Assembly (NCBI RefSeq): GCF_017795885.1
Contig: NZ_CP059297.1
Location: 1,245,001-1,309,000, forward strand
Reading direction: 5' to 3'
DNA from: Brevundimonas sp. AJA228-03
Lineage (GTDB): Bacteria; Pseudomonadota; Alphaproteobacteria; Caulobacterales; Caulobacteraceae
Length of the DNA stretch: 64,000 nucleotides
Shown: positions 20,776-29,231 of the stretch, piece after piece
Position numbering within the stretch: the first letter of the stretch is position 1
How the letters are laid out: each line of letters begins with the position of its first letter
Program-made: the position numbers and the translations under genes
The notes under the pieces: model-generated
Told to the model about the DNA's origin: nothing
Seen by the model: the letters and a program-made list of their open reading frames with translations, nothing else
Database searches by the model: none

Positions 20776-22104
20776 ATGAGCGGACACGAATCCACCTACG
20801 TCCCCAAGACGGGCATCGAGAAGTGGCTGGACACACGGCTGCCGATCGTCCGGTTCGGGGCTGACTATCTGGCCCTGCCGACGCCGAAGAACCTGAACTA
20901 CTGGTACACCTTCGGGGCGATCCTGAGCATCTGCCTGGTGACCCAGATCGCCACGGGCATCTTTCTGGCGATGCACTATCAGCCCAATACCGCCATGGCC
21001 TTCGCCTCGGTCGAGCGCATCATGCGCGACGTCAATGGCGGCTGGCTGATCCGCTATGTCCACGCCAACGGGGCGTCGATGTTCTTCGTCGCGGTCTATA
21101 TCCACATGCTGCGCGGGCTCTACTACGGCTCGTACAAGGCCCCGCGCGAGATGATCTGGATTCTGGGCTGCATCATCTTCTTCCTGATGATCGCCACGGC
21201 CTTCCTGGGCTACGTCCTGCCCTGGGGCCAGATGTCCTACTGGGGTGCCGAGGTCATCACCAACCTGATCGGGGCCATTCCCCTGATCGGCGAGCCGGTC
21301 CTGATCTGGCTGCGCGGCGGACCGGCGATCGACAATGCGACGCTGAACCGCTTCTTCTCGCTGCACTATCTGCTGCCGTTCGTGATCTTCGGCGTGGTCG
21401 TGCTGCACCTGTGGGCACTGCACACCGCCGGTCAGAACAACCCGGTCGGGATCCTGATCCCCAGGGAGCGCGAGAAGAAGGATACGGTGCCGTTCCACCC
21501 TTACTATACGGTCAAGGACGGCTTTGCCCTGATAATCTTCCTGATGATGTTCTCCTGGTTCGTCTTCTTCATGCCGAACGCCCTGGGTCACGCCGACAAC
21601 TACATCCCGGCCAACCCGCTGCAGACGCCCGCCCACATCGTGCCCGAGTGGTATATGCTGCCCTTCTACGCGATCCTGCGGGCCATTCCCGACAAGTTCG
21701 GTGGCGTGGTGGCGATGTTCGCGGCCATCGGCATCCTGTTCGTCCTGCCCTGGCTGGATACGTCAAAGGTGCGCTCGATGCGCTATCGCCCGACGATGAA
21801 GATCTTCTTCCTGATCTTCGTGGCCAACGGCCTGATTCTGGGCTGGTGCGGTGGCCAGCTGCCGGACGCCCAGGTGGTCCCGGGGATGCCCAGCTTCACC
21901 CTGCTGGACGGTCAGCTGAACAGCTATCTGTGGCTGACGCGCCTGGCGACCCTCTACTACTTTGCCTTCTTCGCCGTGATCCTGCCCTTCGTGGGGCTTA
22001 AGGAAACACCGCTGAAGATCCCGGCGTCGATCTCCGAGCCGGTCCTTTCCGGGCCGGACGCGATGAGCGGCGCGGTTCCTGCTCAAGCCGAAAAGAAGGG
22101 CTGA
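20776..22104 (+). CDS. petB: ubiquinol-cytochrome c reductase, cytochrome b subunit
   Basis: The 442-residue polytopic protein has the conserved cytochrome b features: [19 protein letters not shown] near residue 37, [19 protein letters not shown] near 93 with heme-ligand histidines, [20 protein letters not shown] near 148 (Qo site), and [13 protein letters not shown] near 291, which contains the PEWY quinol-binding motif. It sits in the inner membrane as the core of complex III. Five bases separate it from petC. Confidence 0.97.
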   Translation: MSGHESTYVPKTGIEKWLDTRLPIVRFGADYLALPTPKNLNYWYTFGAILSICLVTQIATGIFLAMHYQPNTAMAFASVERIMRDVNGGWLIRYVHANGASMFFVAVYIHMLRGLYYGSYKAPREMIWILGCIIFFLMIATAFLGYVLPWGQMSYWGAEVITNLIGAIPLIGEPVLIWLRGGPAIDNATLNRFFSLHYLLPFVIFGVVVLHLWALHTAGQNNPVGILIPREREKKDTVPFHPYYTVKDGFALIIFLMMFSWFVFFMPNALGHADNYIPANPLQTPAHIVPEWYMLPFYAILRAIPDKFGGVVAMFAAIGILFVLPWLDTSKVRSMRYRPTMKIFFLIFVANGLILGWCGGQLPDAQVVPGMPSFTLLDGQLNSYLWLTRLATLYYFAFFAVILPFVGLKETPLKIPASISEPVLSGPDAMSGAVPAQAEKKG

Positions 22105-22109
22105 TCGCG

Positions 22110-22970
22110 ATGACGATTTCTATTCGCAAACTGGTCCTGGCCGCAGCTTCGGCCGCTCTGTTCGCTTCGGCCGGTCCGGCCCTGGCCGAGGGAGGCAAGC
22201 TGGAGCCCCGCTCGGGCGGTTTCAGTTTCGAGGGCCCGCTGGGTACGTTCGATCAGGCCCAGCTGCAGCGTGGCTACAAGGTCTACCGCGAGGTCTGTTC
22301 CGCCTGTCACTCGATGAACCTGATGCATTTCAGGACCCTGGGTGAGCGCGGGGGTCCCTTCTATGACCCCGAGGCCGCCAGCCCGGCCGAGAACCGCTTC
22401 GTCAAGGCCCTGGCCGCAGAGGTCCAGGTCGCGGACATCGACACCGAGACGGGTGATCCGATCATGCGCAATGGCATGGCCGCCGATGCCTTCCCCTCGC
22501 CGTTTCCGAACCGGACGGCGGCGGCAGCGGCGAACGGCGGGGCCGTTCCGCCCGACCTGTCGGTGATGGCCAAGGCCCGCGATGGCGGTGCCGACTATAT
22601 CTATTCGATCCTCGTCGGCTATGTGGAAACCCCGTCGGCCGAGCTGAAGGTCAATCCGGGCCAGTACTACAACCCCTATATGGCCGGGGACATGACGCCC
22701 TTCTGGTCGGGCGATCACGAGCATGTGCCGCCCGGAGGCTTCATCGCCATGCCGCCCCCGCTGGTGGAGGGCCAGGTGACCTTCGACGACGGCACCGCCA
22801 GTTCCGTCGACCAGATGGCCAAGGACGTCTCGGCCTATATCGCCTGGGCCTCGGACCCCAAGGCGACGGAACGCAAACAGTCGGGCATGGGCGTCCTGGC
22901 CTTCCTGGCCATCTTCGCCGGCCTGACCTATGCCAGCTATCGCAAGATCTGGAAGGGCGTGGCGCACTAG
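22110..22970 (+). CDS. petC: ubiquinol-cytochrome c reductase, cytochrome c1 subunit
   Basis: The 286-residue protein has a Sec signal (MTISIRKLVLAAASAALFAS, then a cleavage site after ALA), the heme c site CSACH near residue 59, conserved NGMAADAFPSPFPN and PPDLSVMAKAR, the axial-Met region near MAGDMTPFW, and one C-terminal membrane anchor (MGVLAFLAIFAGLTYASY). Its TAG stop lies inside the 6-bp target duplicated by the IS481 element that follows, so the product is intact. Confidence 0.96.
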   Translation: MTISIRKLVLAAASAALFASAGPALAEGGKLEPRSGGFSFEGPLGTFDQAQLQRGYKVYREVCSACHSMNLMHFRTLGERGGPFYDPEAASPAENRFVKALAAEVQVADIDTETGDPIMRNGMAADAFPSPFPNRTAAAAANGGAVPPDLSVMAKARDGGADYIYSILVGYVETPSAELKVNPGQYYNPYMAGDMTPFWSGDHEHVPPGGFIAMPPPLVEGQVTFDDGTASSVDQMAKDVSAYIAWASDPKATERKQSGMGVLAFLAIFAGLTYASYRKIWKGVAH

Positions 22971-22971
22971 A
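22966..22971. repeat. left target site duplication ACTAGA of the IS481 element
   Basis: ACTAGA abuts the left end of the element and is repeated exactly at 24004-24009. It fits the NCTAGN target reported for IS481. It contains the petC stop codon on the plus strand and the transposase stop codon on the minus strand. Confidence 0.92.
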
Positions 22972-23920
22972 TGTGGAGCCTCAACAGGTTGTCCCCAGTG
23001 AGGGCGAGTCTGCTGATGGGTGTTTGTCGTTTGATGCCGCCGTGTGGTCGATGCCAGTTGTATCGGTGTAGCCAGAACGGAAGCTCGGCGGCGCGTCGAT
23101 CCGAGCTCTGGTATTTCTGTGCGTAAGCCCATTCGCGCAGGGCGGTCTGGATGAAGCGCTCGGCCTTGCCGTTGGTCTTTGGCGTGTAGGGTTTTGTGCG
23201 GATGTGCCTGAGGCCCAGCGCCTTGCAGGCGTCGCGGAAGGCGAAGGCTTTGTAGCATGAGCCGTTGTCGGTCATGACCCGGGTCACGGTGACGCCGAGT
23301 CCGGCGTAGTACTCGATAGCCGCCTTCAGGAAGGGGACGGCGCTCGAGGCCTTCTCGTCGGGCCGTATCTGGCTGAAGGCGATGCGTGAGGCGTCGTCGA
23401 TGCAGACGTGGACGAACTCCCAGCCGACGCCGCGCCCGTTGGACTGTCTGGTTCGATCGCCGGTGACGCGGTGGCCGGGCTGGTCGAAGCGGCCCAGTTT
23501 CTTGATGTCGATGTGGATCATGTCGCCGGGAAGGTCGCGCTCGTAGCGGCGAACCGGCTCAGGCGGTTCCAGGTCGCGGATGCGGCTGAGGCGGACGCGG
23601 CGCAGGATCCGGCTGACCGTGGCCGGCGACACCTTGGCGTCGCGGGCGATCTGCTGGCCCGTGAAGCGCTGCCGGCGCAGGGCGATAATCTGCTCCTGGA
23701 CCCCTGTCGGTCGGGGCCCGCAGCCGGTGCGGACGCGACGAACGATCCTCAGACCCGCCGTGCCCTCGGTTCTGAACCGGTTTACCCACTTGCCGACGGT
23801 CTTGGGATCGACGCCGAAGGCCGCCGCCACGACCTTGCGCGGCTGGCCCTGATCCACCACCCGCCGCACCAGATCGGCTCGACTATGCGCCGTCAGCCGG
23901 GCATTCTCATGCACGTTCAT
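22967..23920 (-). CDS. IS481-family transposase
   Basis: The 317-residue product starts at MNVHENARLTAHSR. It has an N-terminal helix-turn-helix (VAAAFGVDPKTVGKWVNRFR), a second HTH near residue 90, and an rve/DDE integrase core with Asp138 (HIDIKKLG), Asp218 (VMTDNGS) and Glu254 (NGKAERFIQ), the last two 35 residues apart as in DD(35)E enzymes. The final Ile codon and the TAG stop are read from the flanking target duplication, outside the element. The frame is intact, so the element may be active. Confidence 0.95.
   Translation of the reverse strand: MNVHENARLTAHSRADLVRRVVDQGQPRKVVAAAFGVDPKTVGKWVNRFRTEGTAGLRIVRRVRTGCGPRPTGVQEQIIALRRQRFTGQQIARDAKVSPATVSRILRRVRLSRIRDLEPPEPVRRYERDLPGDMIHIDIKKLGRFDQPGHRVTGDRTRQSNGRGVGWEFVHVCIDDASRIAFSQIRPDEKASSAVPFLKAAIEYYAGLGVTVTRVMTDNGSCYKAFAFRDACKALGLRHIRTKPYTPKTNGKAERFIQTALREWAYAQKYQSSDRRAAELPFWLHRYNWHRPHGGIKRQTPISRLALTGDNLLRLHI
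22972..22994 (+). repeat. left terminal inverted repeat of the IS481 element
   Basis: It begins TGTGGAGCCTCAAC and ends AGGTTGTCC. It matches the right repeat at 18 of 23 positions, the differences being mostly at positions 5-8. Confidence 0.9.
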
Positions 23921-23980
23921 TCGGTCCTCCGAGGAAGTCTCTGAAGTCTGCAACTCCAGCTTCCCCGGCCTGGACCGGAT

Positions 23981-24003
23981 GGACAACCTATTGAGAGCTC
24001 ACA
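23981..24003 (-). repeat. right terminal inverted repeat of the IS481 element
   Basis: Read on the minus strand it begins TGTGAGCTCTCAAT and ends AGGTTGTCC, pairing with the left repeat. Confidence 0.9.
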
Positions 24004-24009
24004 ACTAGA
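24004..24009. repeat. right target site duplication ACTAGA
   Basis: An exact copy of the 6 bases at 22966-22971. It carries a second TAG that was part of the original petC stop region before insertion. Confidence 0.92.
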
Positions 24010-24035
24010 GCCACGTTAGATCGTGAAGAGACAAG

Positions 24036-24066
24036 GCCCGCCGGATCCGTCCGGCGGGCTTTTCCT
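24036..24066 (+). terminator. rho-independent terminator, originally of petABC
   Basis: A perfect 10-bp stem (GCCCGCCGGA with TCCGGCGGGC) and a four-base loop are followed by TTTTTCCTTTT. Without the IS it would sit about 65 bases after the petC stop. It is now over 1 kb away, behind the element. Confidence 0.9.
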
Positions 24067-24158
24067 TTTCCTTCGTCCGCCGGGAGGGGAAGCCGGATCG
24101 ACACGCCCCAAATCCCGTCCTACCCTTCGCCAGCTCCGCGCTTTCGAAGGGTCTCTCC

Positions 24159-25802
24159 ATGCGTCTGTTCTCCGCCGCCGCCGTCCTGTTGACGGCGTTT
24201 TCCCTGACGGTCGGGGCCCAGGCACAGACCTCGCCGTTCGAGGCCGCGCGGCTGTCCGAACACATCCGCGTCCTGTCCGCCGACGACTATGGCGGGCGCG
24301 GCATCGCGACGCCGGCCGAGGCCAAGGTCATCGCCTACCTCAGCGAACACTATGCGGCGGCGGGACTGCAGCCGGGCGGGGACAACGGCGGCTGGACCCA
24401 GGCCGTGGCGCTGAACCGGTTCACGGCCTCGAACATCCAGGCCCAGGTTCGGGTCGGCGACTGGACCCAGCCCCTGACCCAGGGCGAGCAGATCGTGATC
24501 TCGAGCCGACGGCCCGGCGAGGACCACGTCAGGCTGATGGACGCGCCCCTGGTCTTCGTCGGCTATGGCATCCATGCGCCGGAGCGCGACTGGGACGACT
24601 TCAAGGGCCAGGACATGCGCGGCAAGGTCCTGGTCGTTCTGGTCAATGACGCCGACTTCGAGGAGCCGGCGCTGGACACCTTCGGCGGCAAGGCCATGAC
24701 CTACTACGGCCGCTGGACCTACAAGTACGAAGAGGCGGCGCGTCAGGGCGCGGCTGGCATCATCATCGTCCACGAGACCGATCCGGCCTCCTATGGCTGG
24801 ACGACGGTGCGCAATAGCTGGTCTGGCGCGAATTTCGACATCGTGCGCGCCAATCCGGATGAGCGGGTGCCAATGGAAAGCTGGATCCAGCGCGACGTGG
24901 CTGTTGAGCTGTTCCGGCACGCGGGCCAGGATTTCGAGGCGCTGAAACGCTCGGCGCGCCGCCGGGACTTCCAGCCTGTGACCCTGACCGGGGCGGCGCT
25001 GGACGTGATGTTCGACGTGGCGTCCACCCGGATCGAGACGCACAATGTGATCGCCCGCCTGCCGGGCACGACCCATCCGGACGAGACCTTCCTCTATACC
25101 GCCCACTGGGACCACATCGGCGTCGGCACGCCCGATGCCAACGGAGACGCCATCTTCAACGGGGCGGTGGACAATGCCTCGGGCACGGCGGGCCTGCTGG
25201 AACTGGCGCGGGTGTATGGGGCCGGGCCGGCACCGGAGCGGTCGGTGGTCTTCATCAGTTTCACGGCCGAGGAGAGTGGTCTGCTGGGGTCTGAATACTA
25301 TGCGGCCAATCCGATCTATCCGTTGGCCACGACCGTGGGCGGGATCAACATGGACTCGGCCAATGTCTATGGCCGGGTCAGCGCCATGGGCGTCGTCGGC
25401 TATGGCCAGTCGGACTTCGACGACCGGATGCTGCCGCTGGTCGAGGCGCAAGGGCGCGTGATCCAGCCGGACGAGAACCCGGCCTCGGGCAGCTATTTCC
25501 GCTCCGACCACTTCCCCCTGGCCAAGCGCGGCGTGCCAATGGCCTATGCCGACTCGGCCGGAGACTTCATCGACGAACCGGTCGCCAGGCGGACGGCGGC
25601 GCGCGACGACTATACCGCCAGCCGCTATCACCAGGCCGACGACGAATGGTCGCCCGACTGGGATTACGCCGGTCAGATCCAGGACCTGGACGTCTATCTG
25701 GCGCTGGGGCGTTCGCTGGTCGATGGCCGCGACTGGCCGCAGTGGAAGCCGGGTTCGGAGTTCGCGACCGTCCGGGCACAAACGGCGGATCAGCGGCAAT
25801 AA
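24159..25802 (+). CDS. M28 family metallopeptidase, secreted
   Basis: The 547-residue protein has a Sec signal (MRLFSAAAVLLTAFSLTVGA, cleavage after AQA) and a PA-type insert before the catalytic domain. Zinc-site motifs of M28 peptidases are visible: YTAHWDHIGVG near residue 307, DNASGTAGLLELAR near 335, FTAEESGLLGSEYY near 368, INMDSANVYG near 397, and FRSDHFPLAKRGVP near 447. Such enzymes are periplasmic or secreted aminopeptidases. It is the first of two tandem paralogues, with 83 bases to the next. Confidence 0.93.
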   Translation: MRLFSAAAVLLTAFSLTVGAQAQTSPFEAARLSEHIRVLSADDYGGRGIATPAEAKVIAYLSEHYAAAGLQPGGDNGGWTQAVALNRFTASNIQAQVRVGDWTQPLTQGEQIVISSRRPGEDHVRLMDAPLVFVGYGIHAPERDWDDFKGQDMRGKVLVVLVNDADFEEPALDTFGGKAMTYYGRWTYKYEEAARQGAAGIIIVHETDPASYGWTTVRNSWSGANFDIVRANPDERVPMESWIQRDVAVELFRHAGQDFEALKRSARRRDFQPVTLTGAALDVMFDVASTRIETHNVIARLPGTTHPDETFLYTAHWDHIGVGTPDANGDAIFNGAVDNASGTAGLLELARVYGAGPAPERSVVFISFTAEESGLLGSEYYAANPIYPLATTVGGINMDSANVYGRVSAMGVVGYGQSDFDDRMLPLVEAQGRVIQPDENPASGSYFRSDHFPLAKRGVPMAYADSAGDFIDEPVARRTAARDDYTASRYHQADDEWSPDWDYAGQIQDLDVYLALGRSLVDGRDWPQWKPGSEFATVRAQTADQRQ

Positions 25803-25885
25803 CGCCAGGGTTCATGACAAAACCGTAAGGCGCGCGGGGCCGCCGCCGCCCCTAGGGTGCGCATCTCAAATCGGAGATGAGCTGG

Positions 25886-27472
25886 ATGTTGCGTGGACTG
25901 ATCGGCGGCGTGGCCGCACTGGCGTTGCTGGGCGCGGGGGCTGCGACCGCCCAGGAGTTTTCGGCCGAGCGGCTGAGCGACCACATCAAGGTTCTGTCCG
26001 ACGACAGTTTCGCCGGACGCTTCCCGGGTACCGAGGGCGAGCGGCTGACGCTGGCCTATCTGCAGAGCCAGTACGAGGCCATGGGGCTGGAGCCGGGCGG
26101 GCCGGGCGGCTCGTGGCTGCAGGATGTGACCCTGGTGCGGTTCACGCCCTCGCGGGCACCCACCGCCAGCTGGACCGGCCCTGACGGCACGACCCATGCC
26201 CTGGTCGCGGGAACGGATATCAACCTGCGGACCGCGGTCGGCGACGGGACGGTCACGGTGACCGACGCGCCGATAGTCTTTGCCGGATACGGCATCGTCG
26301 CGCCCGAGCGCGGCTGGGACGACTATGGCGACATCGACCTGACGGGAAAGGTGGTCATCATCCTGGGTGGCCAGCCCACCGCGTTCGGGGCCGATCCGAA
26401 CTTCTACGGGTCGCCGGTGCACAAGCGCGAGGAGGCCTTCAGGCGCGGGGCCGTGGGGGTCATCGCCCTGCAGGAACAGGGCACGATGCGTCCGAACATG
26501 CGGCCGCGCATGACGATCGGCGACGCAAGGGACGTGTCGTTCAGCGGCACGATCCCCATGACCACCGCCGACCAGATGGCGACGGCCATGGGTGGTCAAA
26601 TGAGCGACGCGGTGGCGATGGCCCGGGCCGGTGGCGCGTTCAGGGCGCACGAGACGGGCCTGAAGCTGTCGGTCGACATCGCCGAGACGACCGAGGTCGT
26701 GCCCTCGCACAATCTGATCGCGAGAATCACGGGCACGACACGGCCGGACGAATACGTCGTCTATTCGGCCCACTGGGACCACGTCGGGACAGCACCCGAG
26801 CCGGACGCGACGGGCGACAACGTTTTCAACGGAGCCTGGGACAATGCCTCGGGCACCTCGGGCGTGATGGAGATGGCGCGCGCGTTCAAGGAAGGCGCTC
26901 CGCCCGAACGGACGGTCATCTTCCTGCACGTCACGGCCGAGGAGCAGGGTCTGCTGGGTTCGCAATGGTATGCGGCCCACCCGGTCTATCCGCTGGAGAA
27001 GACGGCGGCGGACATCAATATCGACATGCTGCCCTTCACACCCGCGACGAAGACCATCGCCATCTTCGGGCCAGGCAAGTCGACGCTGGAGGACGATCTG
27101 GCCACGCTGGCGGCCGAGGACGGACGAAGCCTGACCGGCGACGGCGAGCCGGAGCAGGGGTTCTACTACCGCTCAGACCACTTCAACTTCGCCGTGGGCG
27201 GCGTGCCGGCGCTGATGCCCTGGACCGGTGTCGACTTCGTCGAGGGTGGCGAAGCCGTCGGGCGGCCCTACTACCAGGCCCAGATGGCGGCCTACTATCA
27301 TAATCTGAACGACGAATGGCGCGCCGACTACGACTTCACGGCGGCCCAGGCGAACCTGCACCTGCTGTACGAACTGGGTCACGGAATCGCGGATTCGGAA
27401 GCCTGGCCGCAGTGGAAGCCGACGGCCGAGTTCGCGGCCCGCCGTCGCGCCTCGGACGCCGCCCGCGACTGA
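25886..27472 (+). CDS. M28 family metallopeptidase, secreted (second paralogue)
   Basis: The ATG at 25886 is preferred to the one at 25877 because GGAG at 25873 then has normal spacing. The 528-residue product has a signal peptide ending in ATAQ, then the same architecture as its neighbour: YSAHWDHVGTA, DNASGTSGVMEMAR, VTAEEQGLLGSQWY, INIDMLPF and YRSDHFNFAVGGVP supply the two-zinc site. Both share the opening SAERLSDHIKVLSDDSFAGR-type segment, so they arose by duplication. Substrates may differ; the loops around the active site are not alike. Confidence 0.92.
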   Translation: MLRGLIGGVAALALLGAGAATAQEFSAERLSDHIKVLSDDSFAGRFPGTEGERLTLAYLQSQYEAMGLEPGGPGGSWLQDVTLVRFTPSRAPTASWTGPDGTTHALVAGTDINLRTAVGDGTVTVTDAPIVFAGYGIVAPERGWDDYGDIDLTGKVVIILGGQPTAFGADPNFYGSPVHKREEAFRRGAVGVIALQEQGTMRPNMRPRMTIGDARDVSFSGTIPMTTADQMATAMGGQMSDAVAMARAGGAFRAHETGLKLSVDIAETTEVVPSHNLIARITGTTRPDEYVVYSAHWDHVGTAPEPDATGDNVFNGAWDNASGTSGVMEMARAFKEGAPPERTVIFLHVTAEEQGLLGSQWYAAHPVYPLEKTAADINIDMLPFTPATKTIAIFGPGKSTLEDDLATLAAEDGRSLTGDGEPEQGFYYRSDHFNFAVGGVPALMPWTGVDFVEGGEAVGRPYYQAQMAAYYHNLNDEWRADYDFTAAQANLHLLYELGHGIADSEAWPQWKPTAEFAARRRASDAARD

Positions 27473-27503
27473 ACCCTCTCCACGGCGGAGGCGTTCAGCG
27501 AAC

Positions 27504-27671
27504 ATGATCCGTTTGCTGTGCGTCTCCGGCCTGTTGCTGGCCTGACTGTCCGCCTGCGATCAGCCCTGTCCCCGACGCGCAGAACCTGGCCCCAGCCACC
27601 CACCCGGCCGTTCGTCGGCCGGGTCAGGCTTCAAACTGGCGTGCCGGCACCGGGGGGCCGCGCAGGGCCAC
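27504..27671 (+). pseudogene. possible small lipoprotein gene with an in-frame stop
   Basis: From ATG 27504 the frame reads MIRLLCVSGLLLA, then TGA, then LSACDQPCPRR. Signal-peptide start and lipobox LSAC are exactly in register around the stop, the pattern of small entericidin-like lipoproteins. GGAGG-like sequence lies about 12 bases upstream. Either the gene is broken by a point mutation or the resemblance is chance. The end given is approximate. Confidence 0.3.
27602..27624. terminator. GC-rich hairpin between convergent genes
   Basis: ACCCGGCCG and CGGCCGGGT form a perfect 9-bp stem around a five-base loop. There is no clear T-tract on either side. It may serve as a bidirectional terminator between the M28 gene and the convergent DUF1501 gene. 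Confidence 0.55.
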
Positions 27672-29221
27672 TAAAGAAAGCCCAGACCCCGGCTGACCAT
27701 ATTGCCCAGATTGGGGAAGATGGTGTCGAGATTGCTTTCCGACACCCCCAGCCAGCGGCCCATGGTGGCGGCGTATTGATCCACCGAGGTGGTGGGGACC
27801 AGGTAGGATCGGCTCATGTCGGGGTTTCGGAACGTGCCGAGATCGACACCGAGGGTTGGATACTGGCCATAGATGTCGCCGCCCCGGACCGAGCCGCCCA
27901 TCACCAGATGGTGCCCGCCCCAGGCATGGTCGGTGCCGTCGCCGTTGGTGGTGAAGGTGCGCGAGAAATCCGAGGCGGTGAAGGTCGTGACCGCGTTGCG
28001 CATGTTGACGCCGGCCAGGTTGCCCAGGACGCCGTCGAAATAGGCCAGGGCGGTCGCGACCTTGGACAGGTTGTTGGACTGGGTCGTGTTCTGGAAATCG
28101 TGGGTGTCCCAGCCACCCAGGCTGACGAAGAAGACCTGGCGTTTGACGCCCAGGGTCGGAGCGGCAGCGATCATCCGGGCCACGGTCTGGAGCTGGACCG
28201 CCAGGTTGTTGGTCTCGGTCGCGCCGGTGATGGGGTTGCGGTAGACGGGTGCCGACGGCACGCTGGTCACGGCAGACGATGCGAAGACACTGTTCAGCGA
28301 CGTCGCCGCGCCGATCGAGCGTCCAGTGGTGGTGGCATAGTCGGCGGCGAACAGGCTGGCCGACGAGGTGTCCGTGATCAATTCGCGGACCCGGCCAGGC
28401 GCGACGGTCGAGCCGAACAGGTTGGCCCCGGACTGGCCGTTAATGACCACGGCGGGCTGCGCCCCCGTGCTCATCTGGTACTGGACCACCGACTGGCCGG
28501 ACAGAAAGACCGCGTTGCCGGCGGTCGAGACGGCCGTGAACAGGGCTCCCGTCCCGTTCATGCCGTTCAGCAGATCGCCGAAACGACCACCCCAGCCGGT
28601 GCGTGCCCCCTCGGTCAGGCCCGCCTGCCAGGTCGATTGCTGGTCGTTGTGACTGAACAGGTTGGCCGGGAAGGCGACCGTCCGGGCCTCGTACTGGGCC
28701 TTGGTGATCGGGCGGATCAGGGTCCCGACATTGGCGACCACGGCGAGGCGTCCCGCGTCGAACAGATCCTTCACCGGACCCATGAAGGGGTGCAGGCCGA
28801 ACGTCCGGACCGAGGCGCTGGTGCCTGCCGGGATGGGGTTCAGGGTTCGCGGCACGATCGGGAGGACGCCGCCCCAGGCCTCGGGCGAATCCGCCGTGGA
28901 GACCCGGCCGGTGATCGAGTTGGTCGCCCCGACCGGCGTCGGCGGTGTGCCGACGGGCATCAGGGCGATGGGGTCGTTGCCGGTATTGCGCGCGGCGAAA
29001 TAGCGACCCCAACTGTCATTGTCGGTCGCCAGCACCATGTTATGGCTGTCGTTGCCGCCGAACAGGAAGACGCAGACCAGGGCCTTGTAGTCCGGCGCGC
29101 TCTGGCTGACGGCAGCACCGGCGGCGGCGAGCTGGGCCGCGAAGGGGGCGGCGGCCCCCAGCATCGACAGGCCCCCGCCGATGTGGAGCAGCTGACGGCG
29201 GCTGTATTTTCCGTGGGTCAT
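27671..29221 (-). CDS. DUF1501 family protein, Tat-exported
   Basis: The 516-residue product has a twin-arginine signal (SRRQLLHIGGGLSMLGAAAP). The mature part shows the DUF1501 features: ALVCVFLFGGNDSHNMVL near residue 47, GWGGRFGDLLNG near 185, VFFVSLGGWDTHDFQ near 365, and TDHAWGGHHLVMGGSVRGG near 430, giving the metal-site pattern of alkaline-phosphatase-like enzymes. It lies 10 bases after the DUF1800 gene; the two families are very often encoded together. Biochemical function is not established. Confidence 0.92.
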   Translation of the reverse strand: MTHGKYSRRQLLHIGGGLSMLGAAAPFAAQLAAAGAAVSQSAPDYKALVCVFLFGGNDSHNMVLATDNDSWGRYFAARNTGNDPIALMPVGTPPTPVGATNSITGRVSTADSPEAWGGVLPIVPRTLNPIPAGTSASVRTFGLHPFMGPVKDLFDAGRLAVVANVGTLIRPITKAQYEARTVAFPANLFSHNDQQSTWQAGLTEGARTGWGGRFGDLLNGMNGTGALFTAVSTAGNAVFLSGQSVVQYQMSTGAQPAVVINGQSGANLFGSTVAPGRVRELITDTSSASLFAADYATTTGRSIGAATSLNSVFASSAVTSVPSAPVYRNPITGATETNNLAVQLQTVARMIAAAPTLGVKRQVFFVSLGGWDTHDFQNTTQSNNLSKVATALAYFDGVLGNLAGVNMRNAVTTFTASDFSRTFTTNGDGTDHAWGGHHLVMGGSVRGGDIYGQYPTLGVDLGTFRNPDMSRSYLVPTTSVDQYAATMGRWLGVSESNLDTIFPNLGNMVSRGLGFL

Positions 29222-29231
29222 CGTCCCGTCC

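Larger units (their letters stand above)
22972..24003 (-). mobile_element. IS481-family insertion sequence, apparently complete
   Basis: The 1032-bp element is bounded by imperfect 23-bp terminal inverted repeats and flanked by the perfect 6-bp direct repeat ACTAGA. It carries one intact transposase gene on the minus strand. It has entered exactly at the petC stop codon, between that gene and the terminator at 24036. Both ends and both duplications can be read directly, so the boundaries are firm. Confidence 0.95.
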
